From Isochrysis galbana (taxonomy: Eukaryota; Haptophyta; Isochrysidales; Isochrysidaceae), in assembly GCA_018136815.1 (NCBI GenBank), contig CM030940.1:2649915-2713914 (forward strand): a stretch of 64,000 nt of DNA. The letters are read 5' to 3'. Shown one piece after another: positions 53,376 to 63,051 of the stretch (positions are counted from its first letter, which is position 1; each line of letters starts with the position of its first letter). Below the pieces are notes generated by a model. The model saw only the letters and a list, made by a program, of their open reading frames with translations. It had not been told where the DNA came from and did no database searches. The position numbers and the translations under genes are program-made.

Positions 53376-54388
53376 GTACAGAAATAACTCAGTTCTTGAC
53401 GCCATGACATCGTCAAGAAGCGTCAAGAGTGCACCGCTCCTGATCCTGGGCTTGGTTCAGCGATGAAGTTGTATTGGGACATGAGACAGGAATATATTGC
53501 ACAAATCACGGTCATTGATGACGATTTTCATCGCCAGGATTCGAGTGCCATTGAACTGTGGCGTTGACATCGCGTTCGTGCCGAATCTTTCCTGGCATCG
53601 ATCATTCTTCACTTGAGCTCACTCGTGTGCAGTTGTCTTGTGGCACGTCATTGACTTAGAAAGACATCCACATAAGACGAGAAAGCAAAAGACAGCCGGG
53701 GACCCTTTGCCTTGTGCAACCGAAATTGTGCTGCGTGAGGTCATTGCCCCTTGATTCACGAGCTCCCGAGTTGGCAGGTCTATGATGACGCACTACCAGT
53801 TATGTTCAGGGGAATACTATGCATTGGAGAGCATATGGCCGCAGCTTAGTCGGTAGTTGCACAATACCCCACCGCTTCTTGGATCACAACCCTACCTTGC
53901 TCGCCATGTGCACGGTGAGGCGCATGGGGTTGTTCTCTAAGCGGCGTGCGTCCTTGAGCGGACATGTCGACGCTTTAGTATCACGTCTTGCATTCTTACA
54001 GAGCTCGCTCATCAAATGGTCAACCTATCCCAAATCGGTCGTCATTGCACTCTTCCAACTTTTAGTCTCGTGGTATTCGCCTCGTTCGGGTTACTCGAGT
54101 CTCCTCGGTTCAGTCAGGATAATGCAAAGAGTTAGTATGTAGTTTGGCGGCGTTCAGGTGGTCTTGTGTGCCTTGTGTAAGCTGTAAAATTACTTAATGA
54201 GCGCCCGAGCGTTGTTGTAAACATACCTGATACTTGCCCGCTGTTGCTCATGTCTCATGTACGTACATCATGTACGCCATCTGAAGGCTTAAGGTGGAAG
54301 GTGGTAGGACGGTGGCGCGCGCGGGGGGGGGGGTCACCCGCGAAAGGCTCTGTGCACGCCCCGCCCCTCCACCCGCCAGCACCTGCAC
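53376..54388. other. Intergenic, no gene seen
   Basis: Near-average composition, short ORFs without domains. Includes TACGTACATCATGTACG at about 54258. Confidence 0.5.
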
Positions 54389-54807
54389 ATGCCACACACC
54401 GGGGCGGAGGTGGGTCCCGAGAAGGCTGCCTCTGACACGGAGGACTCACGACCAGGCACTCCTCCGGCACCCCCGCCGCCAACACCCGATGAGGGCGACA
54501 GCGAAGCGCTTGGCTTCAGCATCGCGGGAGTGGCTATGGCGATGAGCGAGACCGAGGCGTTGGCGACCGCAGCGGCTGCCCTGGCCCTGGGCGAAAGAAG
54601 GGGCGGAAGAGGCGCAGTTGGCACGCGAACTACCTCTCCCCTGTGCCAGAGCTAGCTCGGGCGGCGCGGAAGCGGAGGGCACCACCGGAGGCACCTGGCT
54701 CATCGGGGGGGGCGTGCAATGCGCTGCGGCGCAAGAAGCGAGCTGTCCTATCATTCCCTTTGAGGGAAGAGGACGACCGCCGCTACTTCTTCATGTCGCT
54801 TGGCTGA
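54389..54807 (+). CDS. Possible small gene, frames 1 and 3 both coding-like
   Basis: An ATG at 54389 opens an 88-codon frame (MPHTGAEVGPEKAASDTE, Pro-rich, then Ala-rich ALATAAAALALGE). From about 54590 a different frame looks more protein-like: basic RKKGRKRRSWHANYLSPVPE, then ALRRKKRAVLSFPLREEDDR ending RYFFMSLG and a stop at 54805-54807. A missed intron, an assembly indel in the GC-rich stretch or chance could explain this. No family recognised. Confidence 0.25.
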
Positions 54808-55794
54808 TCCTGGGTGGCGAAGACCAAAAGCGTTCAATTATCCCCATCCCTGCTAACACCTTTCATTGTCACCTGGAGGTTACTTGAGTCAACTTGACAT
54901 TTCACATATTGAAACACACACGTGGTCTGACTCCATTCACTCGATTTGGGGCAGGGTAGATATATCGTTGAAATCACGATATCTCATCCCATGTTGGTTT
55001 CCCTCCAAAGAAAATTGATCGACTTCCTTTGAAAGCGACTGTTTTTTTTGTCAAGAGCCTGGTGCGCGCTCTCAGAACTGCCCCTCTCCCTCCGCGCTCG
55101 CCACTTCTCCCGCGCATTCTGACACCCCGCGCATTCTGACACCCCGCGCATTTCGACACTGCCGCCCCACCCGCACCGCCCCCCTCGCCCGCCGCTCATT
55201 GACGCTCTCCACCTTCTTCTCCCTCCCCTCGGCCTCGCCGCGCCGCTTCCCCTCTCGCCACCGCGCTTCCTCTCTTTCTCCACTGTGCGCTCTCCGCCCC
55301 TCTGCTCTTGCCACCCGCCTCCCTCGCCTCGCGTCGTTCTCTTCCAACAACAGTGTCCGTCTTGGTCACCAGGGTACAGATCCCCCGTCTTGTTCTGCCC
55401 CCTCACCTCTCTTGTGGCATCACCACAGCTCATTCGTGCGCGCGCGCCCGCCGCCGGTGAGGGCCAACCCGCTACACCAGCCCGCTCCTTCTTTTCTACG
55501 GGGGGGTAGCGGCCCACTCTACTGCCTTTCCTTCGAGGTGCGTTCACCCCCTCCCGCGCGCTTGTATGTATGATCCATTGTTTTCTGCTGCTGTGGGCTG
55601 TGGGACGTTCTCACACACAAACCGGGGCTACCTGACGCGACGAAAATCTTCGCCAAGAAATGGTGCGATTCGCTCTAGGGGTAGGCATCTTTATCCATTG
55701 AAAATGCCCCATTTATCCATGAGAAATATCCAAGAAATATCCATCCGCCCCCGCCGGCGTCAAAGGAGAACACACAACCATCAACGGACCGTCG
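54808..55794. other. Intergenic, no gene seen
   Basis: Contains the three-fold CGCGCATT(C/T) TGACACCC repeat (55115-55160), pyrimidine-rich sequence, and AAATATCCA units at 55690-55750 as at 26310-26402. Confidence 0.45.
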
Positions 55795-56082
55795 ATGCTC
55801 AGCTCAGAAGACGTGCGATGGGAAGACGTCGACCTACAGGCGGTCGGGTGGACTCAACCAATCCACTCCCTAAAAGTCGAGTGCCATCCGGACTCGGCAG
55901 CGGCAAAACGAAAAGACAAATTTCAAGCTGAAGTAACTAAAATATTCGCAAAGGGAGCCGCATTTCTGCTAGGAGCCATCGTGCTCGCAGTATTTGTAAT
56001 CATTCTCTTGTTGAAATTATTCAACAAGCGGTCCACCGAAAAAAATCCAAAGGAAGACGCCGCCGCGTCACAGGCTAAATAA
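55795..56082 (+). CDS. Small single-pass membrane protein, unknown
   Basis: 95 aa. A polar N-terminus (MLSSEDVRWEDVDLQAVGW) is followed by a strong membrane helix, GAAFLLGAIVLAVFVIILLL (about residues 52-72), then a basic/acidic tail ending DAAASQAK. Coding-like composition and a clean hydrophobic segment support it; no homologue recognised. It overlaps a minus-strand frame that is itself partly repeated, so it may belong to a mobile element. Confidence 0.4.
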   Translation: MLSSEDVRWEDVDLQAVGWTQPIHSLKVECHPDSAAAKRKDKFQAEVTKIFAKGAAFLLGAIVLAVFVIILLLKLFNKRSTEKNPKEDAAASQAK

Positions 56083-56159
56083 AAAGAGAACTCAAACAAT
56101 CCACACGGGGAGCTCACAAACTCATTCTCTAGTTGCTGTCGACACACAAAAGCTCGACC

Positions 56160-56372
56160 GCCAAGTGCAGCCTTATTAAGTTCAAACAAAAACTTATTAG
56201 GCATCTCCTCTTGGGGATGTGCTACCCGCGGTCGTTCAGTCGCATTGAGTGTGACCTGTTGTTTCAGTTGTGTAGTGGCAAATTCTAGCATTTCTTTTGC
56301 CGAATTCAATTGCAGAACTACGTGGGGTTTATCGGCTGGCGTGTTCGCAATTGTGTACATATCAGCTGACAA
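56160..56372 (-). pseudogene. Repeated protein fragment (EMP..FLFEL family), copy 1
   Basis: Part of a minus-strand frame (55923-56372) reading EEMPNKFLFELNKAA. The related peptide EMPKDFLFELYKNA is at about 58150-58260 on the same strand. Both lie directly beside a copy of the CCCH-type ORF family and an ACATATCAGCTGACAA string, so the two probably travel or decay together. Function unknown. Confidence 0.45.
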
Positions 56373-57851
56373 CTAAGTTTATACTTAGACGCGATGGAGC
56401 GCGCCGCCGCGACTCCCCTCTCCTTCGGGCCCCCCGCCGAGGGCGCCCCACCAGCGCCCATGGAGCAGCCGCTGTCGAAGCGGCCGCGTCCGCCCACCGA
56501 GGCCGAGCAGGTGCGTGCGACTCCGGTCGCGCCACACGGCCCGTGGCCCCGGCCACATCACCCATGGCAGCCATGCTGGCCTCCCCCATGGGAGACAGCA
56601 AGCTGCTGGAAGCACCCCATCAATGCCAGGCTCATGCAGCCACCCTTCCATTGGGCATGCCTTATGGCAGAGGCCCCTCTCGCCCTGGCAAGGGCCGCGC
56701 TGCTCCGGCGGCGCGGCCCGAGGCCGGGTGGCCCTTATGGGCACAACATCCACTCCACTTCAACGCACAACACACTCTCCAGAGGCACCCCCTCACACTC
56801 AGCACGCAGCACGCATGAGACACAAATGTACGACCCCCCTGGGAGAGACCTGAGCCGAATGACACCGCTCACTGCCCGCGCCCGCACGACACTGAGTAAG
56901 GACACCCCCATCCCTGCCTCACAGGGACAAGACTCCGACGAAGACAACACCATCACAGACTCAGACGCCACCTTCGAGCTCTCATTCCACCAGGCCGGAG
57001 ACATCATAATCCAGGACACGACGGTGTACGCTGCCATCGTCGAACTTCTCCTAGAACTCGAGGGAGTTGACCCCGAGCCAGACTTTTGGGCCCGCTCGGC
57101 GAGGGGCCCGTGGCACATAGCAGTCAACGAAGACTGCGCGCAACAGTTCAAGGCCAAATACGGCGACCTCACCATCATCCGCGCCTTGGGCCAAGACATC
57201 CCCGTGCGCGTCAGCGTGGACTCCATCGAAGAAAAGCTCAACCAGAAAGGCACCTCCTCTCGCAAGGCCCTTTACGAGGCGCTCCAAGACGTCGCGGCCC
57301 ACATCGTGGTCGAGGCGGACGGCCTCGCGCAAGCATCGAAAATCAATCTAAGCTCGCTCGTCAAAGCGGTTGAGGCACAAGGCCTCACTTTCTTAAAGGG
57401 GAACCGCGAACGGATGAAACTCGAGGGTGAGTCAGGCACTTTCGTGTCGAAAGTAGCCCACTCTACCCGCTGGCACCTCTACGTCTCCGCAGCGCAAGGA
57501 ACCTTCCTCTCGGGCAATTTCCCACGCAAGATCGTTCTCACCATCGACAATAAAACGGTGCCAGTCAACTACGCCGTCCGGGCGTGCAAACCAATCGCGA
57601 TGCCCCCGAACATCCAATCGCCACACAAGCTCATGATACACGGAAGCACCAAGGGGTGCAAAGGCTGGCGCCCGGAGGTAGCTCTAGGCCTCTCCCCGAT
57701 TCACCGCATCTGCGAGTGCGACGCTGAAGCCGCCAAGCGCAGGGAGCGCAATGAGTCGCGCAAGCTCACTCCCCGCCCTAAATCGGCCCACGAGGCGCTA
57801 GGCAAGACCAACCGACGACGGACCTTAGTCACAATGACCACAGTTGCCTGA
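56366..57851 (+). CDS. Repeated ORF family (CCCH-type finger), copy 2, uninterrupted but without finger
   Basis: 485 codons from the ATG at 56394, without the frameshift of copy 1 and highly similar to it through the core (DPEPDFWARSARGPWHIAV, TSSRKALYEALQDVAAHIV, FVSKVAHSTRWHLYVSAAQ, PHKLMIHGSTKGCKGWRPEV). Homology stops after HEALGK; the C-terminal Cys/His cluster is replaced by 13 unrelated residues and a stop, so it is 3'-truncated. Preceded by the same AACTAAGTTTATACTTAGAC leader. In the 56530-56760 stretch an alternative frame (PMAAMLASPMGDSKLL...) has more natural composition, so an intron at GCAG|GTGCGT (about 56508) is possible. Confidence 0.6.
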
Positions 57852-58361
57852 CGCCCAGCACAAAAAACAAACACACATCAGCCGGTAGCCCGATGGCACA
57901 GGAGGAAGATGAGAACCAGGCCGTCGAGAATCGGTACACACCGTCTGCCGCTGGAAACCCACTACACCCAGCCCCTAGGTAGAGCACGAGGGGACGAGCC
58001 GCAAGGCAGGTGGAGGGGGAGGGAAGGGAAGCGGGCGTGGCTGCGTAGATACTGTGCAGGGTCGCGCGCGCGGCGAGATTATTAAGAAGTTTTTTTTTAC
58101 ATATCAGCTGACAATGAGCTTAAATTACTCGCAATTCTAATTGCCAGTGTCCACTCTTTGGCGGCAATGGCATCATTGCATTTTTATAAAGTTCAAACAA
58201 GAAGTCTTTAGGCATCTCCATCTGATATGTTACCGGTGACATCTGGAATGCTTACTACATACCGATACAAAAAAACTGACTTCACCGCGGGGGTGTCATC
58301 AAAAGTGGTGCTGCTCTGAAACCTGCACGTTTGTACTTTTAAGGGGGTCCTTCAAGTAGAA
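57852..58361. other. Intergenic with repeat fragments
   Basis: Holds the T-tailed short repeat copy 2 (58050-58098) and copy 2 of the EMP..FLFEL fragment (minus strand, about 58098-58260). Nothing else recognised. Confidence 0.45.
58050..58098 (+). repeat. Short dispersed repeat ending in a T-run, copy 2
   Basis: Partner of 51272-51319, differing at a few positions; followed at once by ACATATCAGCTGACAA, the string that also precedes copy 2 of the repeated ORF family. Confidence 0.6.
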
Positions 58362-58905
58362 CTTATACCGTGCACATGGGGGGCACTTGCCGAAAATACA
58401 ACCAAACCTGAGGTTGCACCCTCTCGCCGGAGCCGCCAAGCGCGGCAGTCTGACACCGCTGATGCGCGCGGCGCACCACGGGCACCTGGTATAACATGTA
58501 TATTTGCGGGGGTAAATTTTCCCCCGTGTTCGGGTGGTGCACTGGGACTTTTGATGGCCCGCACCTTCGAGCGGTTGCATCGCTTCCCTTGATGTTCACC
58601 GGGCACTTGCCCAAGGGGAATCGAGTGCACGCTCCTCGCTCCTCCGATGGCGTCCGGGTTGATGGTGTCGTGCAGGGTTTTCTTGGGCGGTGCCAGCATG
58701 GCTGCTGAGGATGGTGTGGCCGGGGGCACGGGCCGTGTGGCGCGACGATGATCGGCTCACTTGCTCGGCCTCTACGGGAGGACGCGGTCGCTTGCCGCCC
58801 GCGACTGCTCCATGGAACGCTAGGGGGGCACCCTCCGGGGGGGGGGGCGATGGAGAGGGGAGTCGCGGCGGTGCGCTCCATCGCAACCAAGTATAAACTT
58901 AGTAA
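58362..58905 (-). pseudogene. Repeated ORF family, copy 3 (5' part only)
   Basis: On the minus strand ACTAAGTTTATACTTGG precedes ATGGAGCGCACCGCCGCGAC, the start shared with copies 1 and 2. MER.AATPLS, a basic Pro-rich segment and PHGPCPRPHHP are conserved, then the sequence diverges and no core domain follows. It ends in QPQVWLYFRQVP, whose DNA recurs at 61603-61630. GTGAGC stands where copies 1 and 2 have GTGCGT, again a possible donor. Confidence 0.5.
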
Positions 58906-58964
58906 TTGCGGCGTGTGTAGCATTAACATAGTAGTAGCATATTTCCGCTGGGACGACCTACTTC

Positions 58965-61409
58965 CTACTTGAGAGCTCCAGCTTTGTGTTTGGCCATGAC
59001 GTGAGCACCCAACGCAAAATTGGAGGCAAACACCTTTTTGCAATATGCACACGGAAAGCGCCTGGCGGCTTGGCGGCTGCCTCCTCGCTCGTGAGGAGGT
59101 AAGGATGCAGATATTATGGAATGCGCGCATCGCCGCTTCCTTTCCGGCTCTAGTATTTCCCAGTCGGCGGCCGAGTGCCCGGCTTCTACCCGAGCCCGTT
59201 CTCGTCGTACTTCCTCTTCTTCACACTCATATTTCCATGTCTCAGACTCTTCCCAAGCCCTGGCTGCCTGAATGGAGCGCCACGCGGCATCATCAGCGGA
59301 CGCCATTCGGAAAGCTCGCCGTTTTGTCCCGCGAAGAGCTTGAGAAGAATGTATGGCATTGGAAAGCGCAGGTCCGGGCAATGCCTCGCCGTGCGGAAGT
59401 CGGCCCGGGCTACTATGCTCCGAGCAATCTTGCGGGTCTTCATGTGGGTCGCCGACAACTCCCTGCATATCCTTGTCCGTGAAGTCCATACCAAAGCTGT
59501 CATTATTGTCCAGTTGGTTATGCTCATGCATGGGCTGGGAGAGGGTGAACATCGGATCATGTTGGTTGTGATCGCTCCACGTTGGCCAGTAGTTGCGGAG
59601 TCCAAGTTGCGCGTCAGAGTTATTAAGCTCACGCAACCCTTGACCCATTGGCTCAGCCTGGAACACCAGTTGCTCCGTGCTTGGTCTCTGGAGCGGACGC
59701 GCCAGCCTTGTTATCTGCGAGCTCGTAAGGCGCGAGCTTGCGTCAGTTGGCCACCCGGGTAAAATCGCACTGAGGCACCCTCGGCTTTTGAGGAGGTCGA
59801 GCCACTTCTGAAAGAGCTTTGCCACTTGGCTCCAACGGAATGCCCGACAACCGATATCGGATCCCCTATTCTGGGGATCTTCGAATTTGAGAGACGTGGC
59901 TTCATCCATGACTCGTCTTCTTCGCCCGCGGTAGCGCCCACGACCACCTTGACCACCCCCCTCACGAGCAGAGTTGGCCCCATCCTGGCAGAAGTGCTCG
60001 TCGTTGACAAAGCGCTCTAGCACCTCGATGAGCAAGAGGCCCAAGTCGTCGTAGCTGGTCGATCTTCCTTGATATGTGTCTGAGATGTCGTCATAGTGTG
60101 CTGTGGGTGGCCGTAGAGAGCTGCTGGCGTTGTTGGCAATGTCGGACTCACCTTGACAACAAGAAGGTGAAGAGGAACAGCAATGTACTCTAGCGCCCTG
60201 ATGCACAGCTGAGGTGCGAGGAGGCACATTTGCCAAGTCAAAAGCCTTGTCCGCCATGGCGAAGAGTAGATATGAGCCAATACCGCCCGTATAGGTGTCT
60301 TGAAGTCCATGTCGGCGGAGCAGCACTTTGAGGACGAGAACGAGTGGCCGCAATTGAGGCCGACGCTCAAGCGCAGACCGGATCCACGCTGAGTTGACTG
60401 TGCCATTGGTGGTGTCGACACACAAGTCGACAGGTATTCCGCTCCTAGCCTCAACAAATTTGACAATGGGCACCTTGGCCTTAATCACCTCAGGGCGAAC
60501 AGAAGGGTCGCGCGAAGCAATGCCATCCCGAATGACCCTCCTCATCACCATGCGTAGAGGCTTTAGCAATTCTTTTCGGGCCGCAGCACTCAAACCTCCA
60601 CGGATCGCTCCCGTGGCTATCGCCACCTCGCGTCGCCGCTGACGCCCATTGAGGGTCCTGCCTCCAGACTCGTCGTCCATCCGCTTCCGGAGCTCGGCGG
60701 CCAGTGCCGACTCCTGTGCAGAGGCATGAGCAGCCGTGATGGCGACTAAATCTAAGTCTGAATCTGGCAGAGCGAGGTGGCTTGCATTCGAACCAAAGAG
60801 CGTGATCCGACATCCGGGAAGAGCACGCTTCACGCTCAGCTCGATGCGCGAGAGGGCTGCCGACGTGCGGGCTTGCTGTGCAGCAGTCGGCGATGCTGAC
60901 TCAGACAGCGCGATCAACTGATGGTGCAAGCGCGAAAAGTCAACTCTCGACGAGTCGCCGTCGAAGGCGAGCGCAGGCGCGCGCCACTCCGCTGCAGCAG
61001 CCAGAGTGAGTTGTGGGCCAGCGAGCTCTGTGGTACCATAGCTCGCGGTCGACGAGTCGGCTCGCTCACCCTCCGAACCTAAGTGGTGCTCTCGAGACGG
61101 GTGGCTGTCTGAGGGAGAGAACTCTGACTCGTCACGGCTGAGGAGTAGAACCGAGCGACGCGAGGCAGGCGCGGCGGGCCCGGAATGGTGGTCGTCGTCG
61201 GATGAGGAAGGGTCGAAGAATTTAGTGTGCGCCCCCATCTCCAGCCGCTCGGACGCTCGGACCCGGGGCAGCATGGGAGGCGGGGAGGGCGCTGGGCATC
61301 CGGTGGACGCTCCTACGCCACCCACACTCTCACACGCAAGTAGAGGGCTGGTCTTGGAATTTTCTTGTTGTCTTAGTTTAATCCTAGTCCTGCGTGAGGG
61401 ACGGTACAA
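58965..61409 (-). CDS. Non-canonical poly(A) polymerase, TRF4/PAPD5-like, with C-terminal C2H2 finger
   Basis: Single exon, 814 aa from the first ATG (61409); MLPRVRASERLEMG is an internal alternative. TRF4-type enzymes add short A tails to nuclear RNAs and mark them for exosome decay or maturation. Seen: an acidic/Ser-rich N-terminus; the nucleotidyltransferase core LFGSNASHLALPDSDLDLVA with the catalytic DxD; the third Asp in GIPVDLCVD; the LRPLVLVLKVLLRRHGLQDT segment followed by YTGGIGSYLLFAM; and YDDLGLLLIEVLERF of the PAP-associated domain. About 60 extra Arg-rich residues separate DxD from the third Asp. The last 30 residues form a C2H2 finger, CAYCKKVF...LGAHVMAKH, not usual for this family. 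Intact and apparently functional, though flanked by repeated-ORF copies 3 and 4. Confidence 0.85.
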   Translation of the reverse strand: MYRPSRRTRIKLRQQENSKTSPLLACESVGGVGASTGCPAPSPPPMLPRVRASERLEMGAHTKFFDPSSSDDDHHSGPAAPASRRSVLLLSRDESEFSPSDSHPSREHHLGSEGERADSSTASYGTTELAGPQLTLAAAAEWRAPALAFDGDSSRVDFSRLHHQLIALSESASPTAAQQARTSAALSRIELSVKRALPGCRITLFGSNASHLALPDSDLDLVAITAAHASAQESALAAELRKRMDDESGGRTLNGRQRRREVAIATGAIRGGLSAAARKELLKPLRMVMRRVIRDGIASRDPSVRPEVIKAKVPIVKFVEARSGIPVDLCVDTTNGTVNSAWIRSALERRPQLRPLVLVLKVLLRRHGLQDTYTGGIGSYLLFAMADKAFDLANVPPRTSAVHQGARVHCCSSSPSCCQGESDIANNASSSLRPPTAHYDDISDTYQGRSTSYDDLGLLLIEVLERFVNDEHFCQDGANSAREGGGQGGRGRYRGRRRRVMDEATSLKFEDPQNRGSDIGCRAFRWSQVAKLFQKWLDLLKSRGCLSAILPGWPTDASSRLTSSQITRLARPLQRPSTEQLVFQAEPMGQGLRELNNSDAQLGLRNYWPTWSDHNQHDPMFTLSQPMHEHNQLDNNDSFGMDFTDKDMQGVVGDPHEDPQDCSEHSSPGRLPHGEALPGPALSNAIHSSQALRGTKRRAFRMASADDAAWRSIQAARAWEESETWKYECEEEEVRRERARVEAGHSAADWEILEPERKRRCAHSIISASLPPHERGGSRQAARRFPCAYCKKVFASNFALGAHVMAKHKAGALK

Positions 61410-61554
61410 CGGACAACGGAGCCCCTACGCCCCTACCCCCCGGATGGGGATGTGCGCGGTTGGTGCACGGCTCGTCCGAGGCAAGGGATAGAAAAAAATC
61501 CTTGAAGGTGATGTGGCTCGGGATAGAACAAGACACTCTACAACTATCAGTAAA

Positions 61555-61670
61555 CTGATAGGGCCATGGGTCATGGACATGGACATGGAGCGCGCGCCGC
61601 TCCCTAAGAGGCTGCAACCTCAGGTTTGGTTGTTTTTTTACAAATGCCCCCGTGAATAGGATATAAAAAA
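61555..61670 (+). repeat. Repeated ORF family, copy 4 (fragment)
   Basis: ATGGAGCGCGCGCCG leads straight into GCAACCTCAGGTTTGGTTGT, which joins the start and the end of the copy 3 sequence with the middle missing. Ends near a T-run. Confidence 0.5.
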
Positions 61671-61677
61671 TTCAGGA

Positions 61678-61975
61678 CCCCCCTACCCCCCCCTACCCCC
61701 CCCTACCCCCCCCCCCTACCCCCCCCCCTACCCCCCCCCCCCCTTACCCCCCTACCCCCCTCCCCCCCCCCCTCCCCCCCCTCCCCCCCCCTCCCCCCCC
61801 CTCCCTCCCCTCCCCTCCCCCCCCTCCCCCCCCCCCCCCCTCCCCTCCCCCCCTCCCCCCCCCCCTCCCCCCCCCCCTCCCCTCCCCCCCCCTCCCCTCC
61901 CCCTCCCCTCCCCCCTCCCTCCCCCCCCCCTCCCCCCCCTACGCCCCCCCCCCCTCCCCCCCTCCGTACCCGCCC
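61678..61975 (+). repeat. C-rich microsatellite (CCCCCCTA and CCCCTCCCC units)
   Basis: Nearly 300 bp of C-runs broken by T or TA. ORFs on the opposite strand consisting of Gly/Glu/Arg are artefacts. Confidence 0.95.
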
Positions 61976-62007
61976 CCCCCTGTTTCTTGGCCTCTCCTCT
62001 CGCGCCA

Positions 62008-62574
62008 ATGTCCCTCCTCCGTCCAGTGGACAGTGCATCGGAGCTCGAGGCGGAGTGCGCACTTGCGCTCGCGCGCATGCACCAGGGCCCCTGGTGCCCA
62101 CTGAGCGCCATGGGATGCCTACACATGCGCACACCTCCCGCCATCCGGGCAGAAACCCAGCGCTGCTGCTCGCGCAAGTTTGCGACAATGCATGATCTCA
62201 GGGCACACGCTGCGGCCGAGGCCGAGCACGCGCATCATGCAGTGATGCGCGCGATCGACAGTCTTCAGAGCGCGCAAGCAAGGGTCGGCCGGTAGGGGTA
62301 CCAATGCCGACCACTGACCAATTGCAATGGTTGTGCGTCTCCCTCAACCTCAAGGGCCGGGTGCCAAGGCGCTGGACCCGCACTAAATTCGCATCAAGAG
62401 TCTCATCGGGCGGCCCTGTGCCGGCTGCAGACTCGACTTGCCGCGGTTGCTGAGAGTGGCGTGCCAAGTATCCACGCTGAGGCGATGCAGATCGTGTTGT
62501 GGAACCTCACTCTCGATGAGGTCCTCACGCTCCGACGCTCCGATGCGCCTCCTCGGCTCACCGCTGGCTCGTAG
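62008..62574 (+). CDS. Possible small two-exon gene, unknown
   Basis: Exon 62008-62283 and exon 62401-62574 join in frame across a 117-nt GT-AG interval (AGG|GTCGGC...AAGAG|TCT) into 149 codons. The parts look protein-like: LRPVDSASELEAECALALAR, KFATMHDLRAHAAAEAEHAH, and in exon 2 TRLAAVAESGVPSIHAEAMQ followed by IVLWNLTLDEV. No family recognised, and the donor is weak. It overlaps the 3' end of the minus-strand candidate at 62558-63051 by 17 nt. Confidence 0.3.
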
Positions 62575-63051
62575 ATGCCACACCCGTAGGCTGTATGCTG
62601 CGCATTGCCGCAGTCCCTTCCCAACAAGGCGCGTTCTGGCGTTCTCTCCTTTGTGCGGCGTTGGCGCCGCCCTGGGAGGGCACTCTAATTGTGTGCAACA
62701 GCTCGTGTGCCACCTTGGATGGCACCTTCCGGCCGTCTGGTAGGTAGTCCGCACGCGCTCTTGGTCTCACCTGCTGATCCCCGCATTTGTCCACGCAACC
62801 CACGTGGTTAAGATGGCGGTATGCAACGTGCCGCGACCAATTTGCGGCCATCCGCGATATTTCCACACTGTCTGAGCTGGGGGGCGAGAAACACTTTCCT
62901 CCTCCACTTCCTCCCCATCGTCCTCCTCCTCACCGTCCTCGTCCTCGTCCTCGACCTCCACCAAATCGACGATCGTCTCTCGCCGCGCCCGCTTCCGACT
63001 AGAGGAATGGCGACGCGAGGAGCCTGCGGCGGCACTAAGCGCGGCGCCCAT
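62558..63051 (-). CDS. Possible small two-exon gene with acidic stretch, unknown
   Basis: Minus-strand exons 63051-62869 and 62770-62558 join in phase 0 (ACA|GTGTGG...CAGCAG|GTGAGA) to about 131 codons. Exon 1: MGAALSAAAGSSRRHSSSRK, basic RKRARRE, then a long Asp/Glu run. Exon 2: RARADYLPDGRKVPSKVAHE followed by LLHTIRVPSQGG. A basic-plus-acidic layout suits a nuclear protein. No family recognised; splice sites are guesses. Confidence 0.28.

Noticed and set aside
61703-62188. Minus-strand Gly/Glu/Arg ORFs
   Set aside because: Translations of the C-rich microsatellite.
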